Source of the DNA: an uncultured Eubacteriales bacterium
GTDB lineage: Bacteria > Bacillota > Clostridia > Monoglobales > Monoglobaceae
NCBI GenBank assembly: GCA_900542675.1
Contig: UQOT01000031.1
Coordinates: 1-21,605 of the forward strand
Direction: 5' to 3'
Length of the DNA stretch: 21,605 nt
Positions 8,549 to 16,238 of this stretch are shown in pieces. Both the position numbers and the translations under genes were made by a program. Numbering within the stretch: the first letter of the stretch is position 1; each line of letters starts with the position of its first letter. The notes beneath the pieces were generated by a model. The model saw nothing but the letters and a program-made list of their open reading frames with translations, did not search any database and was not told where the DNA came from.

Positions 8549-9853
8549 TTAATGCAATTTTCTTTTGTCGATTACGCGTACTGCTTTACCCTCGCTGCGG
8601 GTGATGCTCTTGGGCTCAACAAGCTTGACGTTTGCCTTGATACCGAGCATCGAGAGAAGCTCTGCGCTGACTTTCTTTGTAAGCTGCTCTAAGTCCTTAA
8701 TTTCATCGGTCATAACGAAGCTTGACAGCTCAATCAGCACGTCAAGAGTATCCTTATTATTAACACGGTCTACTACTATCTGATAATACGGTGCAACACC
8801 GTCAATACGCATAAGAACTTCCTCAATCTGTGATGGAAACACATTTACACCGCGAATAATAAGCATATCGTCCGTTCTGCCGACCGGCTTTGCCATTCTT
8901 ACAAGTGTTCTGCCGCACTTACACTTTTCGCGGTTTAAGACGCACAAATCACGCGTACGGTATCTAATAAGCGGCATTGCCTCTTTAGTGATACAAGTGA
9001 ACACAAGCTCGCCCATCTCACCGTCGGGGAGAACCTCCTCGGTGTCCGGGTCAATTATCTCGGGAATAAAGAAATCCTCATTTATGTGCATACCCGCCTG
9101 CTCCTGACACTCATATGACACGCCGGGTCCTATAATTTCGGTCAGACCGTATATATCATATGCCTTGATACCGAGCTTATCTTCAAGCTCAGCACGCATT
9201 TCTTCTGTCCACGGTTCCGCACCGAACACACCACCCTTGAGCTTTATATCATCTTTTGTGTATCCCATATCGTGCAAAACTTCAGCAAGGGTCATTGCAT
9301 ACGAAGGCGTGCAGCAGAGATAAGTTGAGCCTAAATCCTTCATAATCTTTATCTGACGCTTTGAATTACCGCTTGACATCGGTATAGCAACCGCGCCGAT
9401 TTTTCTCGCGCCGTAATGGGCACCGAAGCCACCGGTAAATAATCCAAAGCCGTAAGATGTATGTACTATATCATTTTTGCCGGCTCCCATTGCCGAAAGC
9501 GAACGCGCCGCAATCTCAGCCCAAAGTTCAACGTCATTTTCGGTCATTGGTCCAATAACCTGTTTGCCGGTTGTTCCGCTTGACGCGTGTATCTCGGTGA
9601 CCTTCTCAAGAGGAACGGCAAGTAAACCAAACGGATATTGATCGCGCAAATCGTTTTTTGTAACAAACGGCAGCTTTGCCAAATCCTTGAGCGTCTTTAT
9701 ATCCTCGGGCTTCACGCCCTTTTCATCCATACGCTCACGGTACATCTGAACGTTATCATATACACGTTTTACCGTGGCCTTAAGTCTTTCAAGTTGAACC
9801 TTCTCAAGCTGCTCACGCGGCATAGTCTCAAACTCTTTGTTCCAAATTGGCAT
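8549..9853 (-). CDS. paaK: Phenylacetate-CoA ligase (arylacetate-CoA ligase)
   Basis: This adenylate-forming enzyme activates phenylacetate or a related arylacetate to its CoA thioester with ATP. The 434 aa match the family. Motifs include the P-loop SSGTTGK (91-97), YGLTE (235-239), a CKCGRT segment, and the C-terminal hinge region GRTDDMLIIRGVNVFPSQIE. In many anaerobes it sits beside indolepyruvate ferredoxin oxidoreductase and takes part in aromatic amino acid fermentation; no such genes are in this window. GGGAGA precedes ATG 9853. It is the first gene after a consensus promoter and is followed at 21 bases by cell-surface glycosylation genes with no clear shared role. Substrate specificity is not visible. 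Confidence 0.93.
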   Translation of the reverse strand: MPIWNKEFETMPREQLEKVQLERLKATVKRVYDNVQMYRERMDEKGVKPEDIKTLKDLAKLPFVTKNDLRDQYPFGLLAVPLEKVTEIHASSGTTGKQVIGPMTENDVELWAEIAARSLSAMGAGKNDIVHTSYGFGLFTGGFGAHYGARKIGAVAIPMSSGNSKRQIKIMKDLGSTYLCCTPSYAMTLAEVLHDMGYTKDDIKLKGGVFGAEPWTEEMRAELEDKLGIKAYDIYGLTEIIGPGVSYECQEQAGMHINEDFFIPEIIDPDTEEVLPDGEMGELVFTCITKEAMPLIRYRTRDLCVLNREKCKCGRTLVRMAKPVGRTDDMLIIRGVNVFPSQIEEVLMRIDGVAPYYQIVVDRVNNKDTLDVLIELSSFVMTDEIKDLEQLTKKVSAELLSMLGIKANVKLVEPKSITRSEGKAVRVIDKRKLH

Positions 9854-9897
9854 AGCATTCTCTCCCTATAATTTAATTCGATAGTAATGTTATTTTA

Positions 9898-9926
9898 ATT
9901 GTACAGTAAAAACATAATTTTGTCAA
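9898..9926 (-). promoter_or_regulatory. Sigma-A promoter of the paaK-GT2-yfhO operon
   Basis: Read on the minus strand: TTGACA (9926-9921), a 17-base spacer and TACAAT (9903-9898). The -35 box is a perfect consensus and the -10 differs at one base. It starts right after the U-tract of the S-layer gene terminator. The leader to paaK is about 40 nt. Confidence 0.85.
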
Positions 9927-9930
9927 CAAA

Positions 9931-9958
9931 AAAGAGGTTCCCCGAAGGGAACCCCTTT
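9931..9958 (-). terminator. Intrinsic terminator of the S-layer gene
   Basis: On the minus strand GGTTCCC (9953-9947) pairs with GGGAACC (9942-9936) around a TTCG tetraloop closed by C-G, a very stable RNA loop. An A-C mismatch and four more pairs extend the stem, and a run of six T's follows. It lies about 30 bases after the stop codon at 9990. Confidence 0.9.
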
Positions 9959-9989
9959 ATAATTCATAGCTTAATACAATCGAATTGTA

Positions 9990-12900
9990 TTACTGGATGT
10001 TGTAATCATACTCCCAAGCCATGTAATCAATAACATCAGCTGTCTTCTCATACATTCTTACGAATACGTAGTCAAGCATACCCCAAGCCGGAGCAACGCC
10101 TTCTGCAGTACCGTTGTTGAATGCGATTGAGATTGTCTTCGGTGCATCATCTGTAAGAGCGTCAGCTGTAAGAGTCTTATCAACTGTGATGTCGCCCATC
10201 GAACCTACACCAAATCTTGCACTTGCTGATCTTGACGGATCATATGTGTAGTATGTTGCGTCAACATTGTTAAGCGAAATTGTCTGAATGTCTGCCGGGT
10301 CAACAACTGCGTTAGCTGAAGTAGTAGCAATTGTAAGTCTGCCGTTCTGCTTCTTAATAACTGCGCCGAAGTAAACATCCTCATCATCATCGCCTACAGC
10401 GATCTTCTTAACATTCGGAACACCTGCAGCCGTTGTAAGGTCATCACCTGCTGTGAGCTTATCTCTAACTGTACCGTCAAATGTTATATAAGGTGTAGCA
10501 TCTGTAATAGTTGTGCCATCTGCAGCCATTGTGAACTTGAATGCAGAACCTTCAACTGTATCGATACTGAGGTCGCCAACTACTGTTGAGTCTGTAACAG
10601 CTTCCTTAATCTCACCGTTCTCGTAGTATCTAACCGAGAGAACTCTTGTGCCGTCAACTGTTGTAGAACCAATGCTTGTAACGTATGCAACCGGTGCAGA
10701 CGGGCTGAGACCAGGATTGCTGTTGTATATAACGAGTACGTCAGCAACATTTGTGTCGTCGCCGTTTGAGTAAGCTACAACGCTCTTGCCGCTCTGCTGT
10801 CTGAGTGCAGCACCTGAACCAATCTTGCAGTTATCAATATCAGCGCTTTCTGCTGCTTCTAAGTAACCGAATGTATCACCGGTCTTACCAATGTAGAAGA
10901 TAAGTGTTTCTTCGTCTACATCAATCTTTGCAGAACCAATCTTGAACTGCTGAATTTCTTCATCATAGTCTGAGTTATCACTCTGAGCTGTGAGTGCGAG
11001 AGATGTCTCGTAATCGTCGCTGCCCTTATCTGTGATAGCCATTGTGATGTTCTTAATCTGACCGCTCTGACCGTTGAAGGTAATAACCTGACCAACGAAT
11101 GCCTTAGCGAGGTCTTCCTTAGAGTCTACATCTTTATACTTAATTGTAGCTGTATCAGCGTCTGCTTCCTCATCGAATGCAGCAACATCAGCTGTCGGGT
11201 TGTCAACAGATACTGTTGAAGCGAAGTCCCAAACACCAATTGTGCCATCCTTGTAAAGGATCTGGAGCTGCGGAACAGCCTCGTTGAAGCTCGTGTTATT
11301 CTCAGCAGCGTTGAGTACGTAACCGTAGTTATCACCTGTCACGTTTGTCGAGCCGTTAACTGCTGTCTTATTGTAAGCTACAATCTTACCAAACTTGTCA
11401 ACATAGAATGTACCAGCTGTACCAGCCTTAAGCGAACCTGTGTTGTATGCGCCTGAAGCTACATCGTAATCATTACCATCGATTGTGTAAGACTTACCTG
11501 TCTCTGATGTTTCAGAAACTGTTGTACGGCTTACGCTGCCAACAACTGCTGTATCAGCACCGAGAACTTCTACATCATAATACTCTTCGCCATTGTCTGT
11601 TCTTGCAATTACCGAAAGAACATCCCAAGCCTTGAGCTGTGTATAATCGTATGCCTGACCATCCTTTGTAATATTAACTATTACATTTGAGTCAGATGAG
11701 TTGAAGTCAATCTTGTTAAATCTTGTCGAAGCACCTGCTGTTCTGATTGAAGCAGGATCGTTCTTGAATGTAACTGTGCCTCTTGCGTTCACTTCATCAA
11801 CAACTGCGCCGGCTGCAACGTTTACAAATACAACGTCAACACCGTTTGTTGTGTCGTTGTCAAGTGTAACAACTTCACCGCTGTATGCTGAATCCTTGTA
11901 GATTGTTGTATCGTTGAATACATCCTGGAGAGCGTCAATGCCTGAACCAAGGTATCTGCCGTTTAAGATAACTGCAGGTGAAGCTGAATCATACTCTGTA
12001 CCTTCCTGGAGCTTGATCTTTGTAGCGCTTCTGTCTGTGTCATTCTTCATGTAGCAGATATAGCTGTTCGAACCTGAGAGGTCAAGGCTATCATACTGAG
12101 CAAGTGTAAATGACTGCTTTGTATTTCTGCCTGTAGCTTCTGTGATCGAAAGAAGTGTATCTGTGTCGTTCTTGTTATCCTTAGCGTATACAACTACGTC
12201 ATAACCGAGGTAGTCATTTGCGTTTGTGTCGCCTGTGTAAAGGTCAACTGTATCATAGAGCTCATAGTCTGTGATAGAAGTGTCGTTTGAACCGAGGTAG
12301 TTATCCTCAATGTAGAGACGAATCTTCTGATTTACAGATGTGTCGATAGAACCAACAGCTGTGAGTTCTGTAACGTTGTTAGCCATTACAACACCTCTGA
12401 GCTTCTGGATACCGAGGTACTGGTTCATGAGAGTCTTTCTCGGGCTCCATGACTCGCCGTCCCATACAACATACTGACCCTGGCCGTTACCATAAACGTA
12501 TCTGTCCATAAGCGGAGTATCGATAGCGTTGTATGTCATCTGTGCAACCTGGCCTCTTGTAGCTTCCAGACCTTCAGTTGCGCCGATTACGCCCTTGAGT
12601 ACGTTCTGCTGCTGAGCTGCGAGGAGGTAACCTGTCGGGTAACCGCCGTTTTCTGCTGCGTACGGCTTGTAACCGAGTGTCTCCATGAGCATCTTAACAA
12701 CGTCCTGATAAAGAACCTTATCATCCGGACCGAATGTACCGTCGCCATAACCGTTTACAACACCCTGGTTTGTAGCGTTAGCTATGTAACCCGATGCCCA
12801 GTGTGACGAAGGAACGTCTGTGAATACTGTGTTGCTCTGTGCAACAGCGCCTGTCTGGCCCTTAATTCTTGCAACAATAACTGTGATTTCAGCTCTTGTA

Positions 12901-13103
12901 ATTGAATCAGCGGGACGGAATTCCATAACGCCGTTATTGTCGTTGTCGTCGCCGGTGAGAACACCGAGCTTGTTTAACGTTTCAATTGCTTCATAGTAAT
13001 TGTCGCCGTCTGCAACATCACCAAATGTCTGAGCAAACGCAACAGTGCTTACCATCATAGCGAAAACCGCTACTAAAGCAATGACCTTTTTGAGATTTCT
13101 CAT
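9990..13103 (-). CDS. SLH-domain S-layer surface protein
   Basis: Secreted surface-coat protein held to the cell-wall polysaccharide by SLH domains. The 1037 aa start with a signal peptide (basic MRNLKK, hydrophobic core, likely cut after VAFA at residue 24), then three SLH domains at about 27-80, 93-145 and 150-195. The ITRAE motif is intact in SLH1 (ITRAE, 68-72), altered in SLH2 (LYQDV) and in SLH3 (ATRGQ). The remaining ~840 residues are Thr/Asp/Val/Ala-rich and beta-strand-like with only two cysteines visible; no catalytic domain was recognised. Expression looks high: AAGGAGGAT ribosome binding site, extended consensus promoter, long leader, tight terminator, and codons poorer in CpG than the neighbours. 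It is transcribed alone and is likely a major S-layer protein. Confidence 0.92.
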   Translation of the reverse strand: MRNLKKVIALVAVFAMMVSTVAFAQTFGDVADGDNYYEAIETLNKLGVLTGDDNDNNGVMEFRPADSITRAEITVIVARIKGQTGAVAQSNTVFTDVPSSHWASGYIANATNQGVVNGYGDGTFGPDDKVLYQDVVKMLMETLGYKPYAAENGGYPTGYLLAAQQQNVLKGVIGATEGLEATRGQVAQMTYNAIDTPLMDRYVYGNGQGQYVVWDGESWSPRKTLMNQYLGIQKLRGVVMANNVTELTAVGSIDTSVNQKIRLYIEDNYLGSNDTSITDYELYDTVDLYTGDTNANDYLGYDVVVYAKDNKNDTDTLLSITEATGRNTKQSFTLAQYDSLDLSGSNSYICYMKNDTDRSATKIKLQEGTEYDSASPAVILNGRYLGSGIDALQDVFNDTTIYKDSAYSGEVVTLDNDTTNGVDVVFVNVAAGAVVDEVNARGTVTFKNDPASIRTAGASTRFNKIDFNSSDSNVIVNITKDGQAYDYTQLKAWDVLSVIARTDNGEEYYDVEVLGADTAVVGSVSRTTVSETSETGKSYTIDGNDYDVASGAYNTGSLKAGTAGTFYVDKFGKIVAYNKTAVNGSTNVTGDNYGYVLNAAENNTSFNEAVPQLQILYKDGTIGVWDFASTVSVDNPTADVAAFDEEADADTATIKYKDVDSKEDLAKAFVGQVITFNGQSGQIKNITMAITDKGSDDYETSLALTAQSDNSDYDEEIQQFKIGSAKIDVDEETLIFYIGKTGDTFGYLEAAESADIDNCKIGSGAALRQQSGKSVVAYSNGDDTNVADVLVIYNSNPGLSPSAPVAYVTSIGSTTVDGTRVLSVRYYENGEIKEAVTDSTVVGDLSIDTVEGSAFKFTMAADGTTITDATPYITFDGTVRDKLTAGDDLTTAAGVPNVKKIAVGDDDEDVYFGAVIKKQNGRLTIATTSANAVVDPADIQTISLNNVDATYYTYDPSRSASARFGVGSMGDITVDKTLTADALTDDAPKTISIAFNNGTAEGVAPAWGMLDYVFVRMYEKTADVIDYMAWEYDYNIQ

Positions 13104-13224
13104 TGTCTCAAATCCTCCTTAAAATATTAAAATTTTAATTTTTTTTACAAAATTAATTATATTAAACTAAATAACGCACGACAGAACAAGTTTATCCTAT
13201 CATACATTTCTTAGCTTATAACAG

Positions 13225-13254
13225 ATTATAACACCAAACAGCCCAAATTGTCAA
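13225..13254 (-). promoter_or_regulatory. Strong promoter of the S-layer gene
   Basis: Minus strand: TTGACA (13254-13249), an 18-base spacer and TATAAT (13230-13225), preceded by TGT, which gives an extended -10. Both hexamers are perfect. The transcript would start near 13218, leaving an AT-rich leader of about 115 nt before ATG 13103. The leader has an AATTAAAATTTTAAT stretch near the ribosome binding site but no strong hairpin. Confidence 0.85.
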
Positions 13255-13270
13255 TATCTATTTTGATATT
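13253..13270. repeat. Inverted repeat at the edge of the S-layer -35 box
   Basis: AATATC (13253-13258) and GATATT (13265-13270) with a 6-base centre. It overlaps the end of the -35 box by two bases and lies immediately upstream of it. It could be a regulator site or simply AT-rich upstream DNA. No terminator is visible between pyrG (stop at 13307) and this promoter. Confidence 0.35.
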
Positions 13271-13306
13271 TGCGGGTTTTGTGACATATTTACCAAAACA
13301 CTTTAG

Positions 13307-14917
13307 CTATTTTTGTGAACATCTCAGCGAATTATATACAAACTGCTTGAAGAGCGGATGCGGTCTGTTCGGACGTGTCTTAAATTCCGGATGGAACTGT
13401 ACACCCACAAACCACGGATGGTCTTTAATTTCAACTATCTCCACCAGTCTGTCATCGGGCGATGTACCCGCTATCACGAGCCCCTTATCTTTAAGCTCTT
13501 CTCTGAAATCGTTGTTCATCTCATATCTGTGTCTGTGTCTTTCGCTTATCTCTCTTGTATCATACGCTGCCTTCGCAAACTCACTCTCATCCCTTAAAAC
13601 ACACGGATAAGCGCCGAGCCGCATTGTGCCGCCCATATCGGAGATGTTTTTCTGCTCGGGCATCAAATCGATAACCGGAAACACCGTATCGGGATTAAGC
13701 TCCGCACTGTGAGCGCCTTCCATACCCGCAACGTGTCTTGCAAACTCGACAACCGCAAGCTGCATTCCGAGGCATATTCCGAGAAACGGAACCTTATTCT
13801 CTCTTGCATACTTAATTGCAGAAATTTTACCCTCGATACCCCTGTCACCAAATCCGCCGGGAACCAAGATACCGTCTGCGTCCTTTAAAAGCTCCGCTGC
13901 GTTATCGTCCGTGACGTTTTCGGCATTAATCCAGTCTATATCCACGTCCGCGCCGATATCAAATCCACCGTGTCTAAGTGCCTCAGCGACGCTTAAATAC
14001 GCATCGTGCAGCGCAACGTACTTTCCGACAAGCGCAATTCTGACTTTTTTGTCAAGATTTTTTACCTTATTAATTATACCGTTCCACTCTGTGAGGTCAG
14101 GCTCCTTTGCATTTATGCCGAGTCTCTCACAGACCTTACCCGAAAGCCCTTGTTTTTCAAGCATAATCGGAACATCATAGATTGTATCACAGTTGAGGTT
14201 TTCAAAAACACATTCCTTTGAAACATTGCAAAACAGCGCAATCTTATCACGCTGAGACTGCTCAAGCGGAACCTCACTTCTGCATATCAGCATATCCGGC
14301 TGAATTCCTATGCTTAAAAGCTCCTTAACGCTGTGCTGCGTCGGCTTTGACTTAAGCTCGCCCGAGGTTCTGAGGTATGGAACCAGCGTAACGTGAATAT
14401 ACATCACATTCGCCCTGCCTACATCGCCCGCAACCTGTCTGATTGCTTCAAGAAACGGCTGACTCTCTATATCTCCGACCGTACCGCCGATTTCGGTGAT
14501 AACCACGTCCGAGTTACCCTCGCCGCCGACGTCATAAATCTTTTGCTTAATCTCATCGGTGATGTGCGGTATAACCTGAACCGTACCGCCGAGGTATGCA
14601 CCCTGTCTCTCTTTTGTAATGACTGAGTTATACACCTTACCGGTTGTAATGTTGCTGTTTTTAGTCAGGTTTTCGTCAATAAATCTTTCATAGTGCCCAA
14701 GGTCCAAATCGGTCTCCGCGCCGTCGTCAGTGACATACACCTCGCCGTGCTGATACGGACTCATCGTTCCCGGGTCGATATTGATATAGGGGTCAAACTT
14801 CTGGATAGTCACCCTTAGACCGCGGGTCTTTAAAAGCCGGCCCAATGATGCCGCTGTTATTCCCTTGCCAATACCGGAAACAACACCGCCGGTAACGAAA
14901 ATATATTTTACAGCCAT
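13307..14917 (-). CDS. pyrG: CTP synthase
   Basis: Makes CTP from UTP with ATP and glutamine in the cytoplasm. From ATG 14917 the protein has 536 aa, typical for the family. The N-terminal amidoligase domain starts KYIFVTGGVVSGIGKG and contains KFDPYINIDPGTMSP. The C-terminal class I glutaminase shows PGGFGDRG, the nucleophile C382 in GICLGMQ, and H509/E511 in FHPE. The frame is open to TTG 14926, but that codon directly abuts AAGGGG, whereas ATG 14917 has AAGGGG 9 bases upstream and yields the family's usual MAVKYIFVTGG start. It is divergent from panB and seems to be a single-gene unit followed by the S-layer promoter. Confidence 0.97.
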   Translation of the reverse strand: MAVKYIFVTGGVVSGIGKGITAASLGRLLKTRGLRVTIQKFDPYINIDPGTMSPYQHGEVYVTDDGAETDLDLGHYERFIDENLTKNSNITTGKVYNSVITKERQGAYLGGTVQVIPHITDEIKQKIYDVGGEGNSDVVITEIGGTVGDIESQPFLEAIRQVAGDVGRANVMYIHVTLVPYLRTSGELKSKPTQHSVKELLSIGIQPDMLICRSEVPLEQSQRDKIALFCNVSKECVFENLNCDTIYDVPIMLEKQGLSGKVCERLGINAKEPDLTEWNGIINKVKNLDKKVRIALVGKYVALHDAYLSVAEALRHGGFDIGADVDIDWINAENVTDDNAAELLKDADGILVPGGFGDRGIEGKISAIKYARENKVPFLGICLGMQLAVVEFARHVAGMEGAHSAELNPDTVFPVIDLMPEQKNISDMGGTMRLGAYPCVLRDESEFAKAAYDTREISERHRHRYEMNNDFREELKDKGLVIAGTSPDDRLVEIVEIKDHPWFVGVQFHPEFKTRPNRPHPLFKQFVYNSLRCSQK

Positions 14918-14957
14918 TGTCCTCAACCCCTTATTTCTAAATTTTCTAAATCAGCGG

Positions 14958-14990
14958 ATGTTCCCGAAATTACAAACACTTTCTGAACAT
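14958..14990 (-). other. Hairpin in the pyrG 5' leader
   Basis: ATGTTC (14958-14963) pairs with GAACAT (14985-14990), and GAAA (14966-14969) with TTTC (14980-14983), with a small internal loop and a 10-nt apical loop. It lies between the predicted start of transcription (near 14999) and the ribosome binding site. No U-tract follows it, and the predicted initiation region lacks the G-run used for CTP-sensing attenuation in Bacillus pyrG, so a regulatory role is uncertain. Confidence 0.35.
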
Positions 14991-15005
14991 ACACTAACTT
15001 ATAGT

Positions 15006-15034
15006 ATTTTAATACCTAATCCCGATAATGTCAA
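15006..15034 (-). promoter_or_regulatory. Sigma-A promoter of pyrG
   Basis: Minus strand: TTGACA (15034-15029), a 17-base spacer and TAAAAT (15011-15006). The -35 is perfect and the -10 has one deviation. The leader to ATG 14917 is about 80 nt. Confidence 0.8.
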
Positions 15035-15059
15035 GACAAATTTAGAAATTGTTTATAAA

Positions 15060-15086
15060 TTGTAACCGTTTGTAACTTTATGTAAC
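15060..15086 (+). repeat. Three phased WTGTAAC boxes between pyrG and panB promoters
   Basis: TTGTAAC, TTGTAAC and ATGTAAC start at 15060, 15070 and 15080: identical 10-base periodicity with 3-base spacers. They end 10 bases upstream of the panB -35 box, on the same face of the helix, and lie about 60-90 bases upstream of the pyrG start. This layout is typical of binding sites for tandem activator dimers such as OmpR-family regulators; the regulator is unknown. Confidence 0.55.
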
Positions 15087-15096
15087 AAAAAAGTAT

Positions 15097-15125
15097 TTGC
15101 ATTTTTACAAAATGTGTGATATACT
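15097..15125 (+). promoter_or_regulatory. Promoter of the panBCD operon
   Basis: TTGCAT (15097-15102), a 17-base spacer and TATACT (15120-15125), with TGA directly upstream of the -10, which makes an extended -10. The weak -35 fits activator dependence through the upstream TGTAAC boxes. Transcription would start near 15132, giving a leader of about 275 nt. Confidence 0.7.
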
Positions 15126-15130
15126 CTTTT

Positions 15131-15178
15131 CGTCCGATACATAACGGCTCAATTTGAGGGCTTACACTTTGTATGACG
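15131..15178 (+). ncRNA. First stem-loop of the panB leader, with internal bulges
   Basis: CGTC (15131-15134) pairs with GACG (15175-15178), ATACA (15137-15141) with TGTAT (15170-15174), TAA with TTA, and CTCA (15148-15151) with TGAG (15155-15158). A CG bulge, a CGG/GGC internal loop and a CACTT bulge interrupt it. Bulged stem-loops (the pan motif) are known upstream of panB in Firmicutes, but I cannot confirm a match to that consensus. Confidence 0.4.
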
Positions 15179-15229
15179 ACAAAAGCTTTGATTGGGTTCC
15201 CAACAGAGACTGATTTTTTAAAAAATTTT

Positions 15230-15277
15230 CATACCCTAAAACCATTAAAGACATTTTTGTCTTTTTATTTGGGTATG
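15230..15277 (+). ncRNA. Second panB leader stem, competitor of the terminator
   Basis: CATACCC (15230-15236) pairs with GGGTATG (15271-15277); inside it AAAGACA (15247-15253) pairs with TGTCTTT (15258-15264) around TTTT. Its 3' arm can also pair with the 5' arm of the following terminator (GGTAT 15272-15276 with ATACC 15292-15296), so the two outcomes exclude each other. This is an attenuator or riboswitch-like arrangement. Confidence 0.55.
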
Positions 15278-15289
15278 TCTTCTCTGCTT

Positions 15290-15319
15290 GGATACCTCTA
15301 TATTGGGTATCCGTTTTTT
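15290..15319 (+). terminator. Intrinsic terminator in the panB leader (attenuator)
   Basis: GGATACC (15290-15296) pairs perfectly with GGTATCC (15306-15312), a 9-nt loop between, followed by G and six T's (15314-15319). It lies about 90 bases upstream of the panB start and downstream of the operon promoter, so it must be bypassed for pan expression. Confidence 0.7.
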
Positions 15320-15407
15320 ATGCCCACAACAAAATGTATATTGCGTTTATATAATGCTATATATAATTAGGTAGAAAAGCAAACCTTAATTTAAAGGAGA
15401 AGGAAAA

Positions 15408-16220
15408 ATGTCAAAACAAACTGTACGTAAGAAAATTACAACAAAAACCATCCGCGCTATGAAGGGCAGCGAAAAAATCTCAATGCTGACCGCTTATGAC
15501 TACTCGATGGCAAAGCTTGTGGATAGTGCCGGAGTGGATATGATACTTGTCGGCGACTCGCTCGGTAACGTTATGCTCGGCTACGATGACACAACCCACG
15601 TGACGATGGAAGATATGCTTCACCACACAAAGGCTGTAACACGCGGAGCTCAGCGCTGTCTTGTTGTCGCAGATATGCCATTTTTATCGTGCCACTTGGG
15701 CGTTTACGAAGCGGTTAAAAACGCAGGTGCGTTCATCGCCGAAGGAGGCGCTGCTGCCGTAAAGATAGAGGGCGGCGAAGAAGTTGCTGAAATTATAAAG
15801 GCTATAACAAACGCAGGTATACCGGTGTGCGGACATCTCGGACTGACGCCGCAGAGCGTGAACCAACTCGGCGGATACGGGGTTCAGGCAAAGACCGACG
15901 CCGCTGCGGAAAAACTGATAAACGACGCTAAAGCGGTAGAGGCGGCGGGCGCATTCTGCATCGTACTTGAGTGTATACCGCACGCGCTCGCGGAAAGAGT
16001 AACGGAAGCGCTTTCAATCCCGACTATCGGTATCGGCGCAGGTCCTGCCTGTGACGGACAAGTACTTGTTTTGCACGATATGCTCGGAATGTTTGACGAT
16101 TACGTTCCATCATTTGTAAAACGGTTCGCCAATGTCGGTGAGTTTATCACGGACGGCGTTTCAAAATATATTGACGAGGTAAAGGCTGTAACCTTTCCCG
16201 AAACAAAGAATAAGCAATAG
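15408..16220 (+). CDS. panB: 3-methyl-2-oxobutanoate hydroxymethyltransferase PanB
   Basis: First committed step to pantothenate: transfers a hydroxymethyl group from methylene-tetrahydrofolate to ketoisovalerate, giving ketopantoate. The 270 aa match the family's length. Likely metal ligands and catalytic residues are D50 in VGDSLG, D89 in VVADMPF, E121 in VKIEGG and E189 in VLECIP, matching the E. coli D45/D84/E114/E181 pattern. AAAGGAGAAGG precedes ATG 15408. It is first in a panB-panC-panD operon with short gaps. The leader carries an attenuator-like terminator, so expression is probably controlled by transcription termination. Confidence 0.97.
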   Translation: MSKQTVRKKITTKTIRAMKGSEKISMLTAYDYSMAKLVDSAGVDMILVGDSLGNVMLGYDDTTHVTMEDMLHHTKAVTRGAQRCLVVADMPFLSCHLGVYEAVKNAGAFIAEGGAAAVKIEGGEEVAEIIKAITNAGIPVCGHLGLTPQSVNQLGGYGVQAKTDAAAEKLINDAKAVEAAGAFCIVLECIPHALAERVTEALSIPTIGIGAGPACDGQVLVLHDMLGMFDDYVPSFVKRFANVGEFITDGVSKYIDEVKAVTFPETKNKQ

Positions 16221-16238
16221 CAGAAGAGGAGATACACT

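Noticed and set aside
14918..15005. CTP-sensing attenuator in the pyrG leader as in Bacillus
   Set aside because: No G-run at the predicted start of transcription and no hairpin followed by a U-tract; only a plain hairpin is present.
15341..15367. Second promoter after the panB attenuator (TTGCGT...TATAAT)
   Set aside because: The spacer is only 15 bases and the -35 is weak; the AT-rich leader makes TATAAT matches likely by chance.
15173..15370. 65-codon frame in the panB leader, possible leader peptide
   Set aside because: It runs through the terminator and its T-tract, has only a distant GAGGG upstream, and is not rich in valine, aspartate or another pathway-related amino acid.
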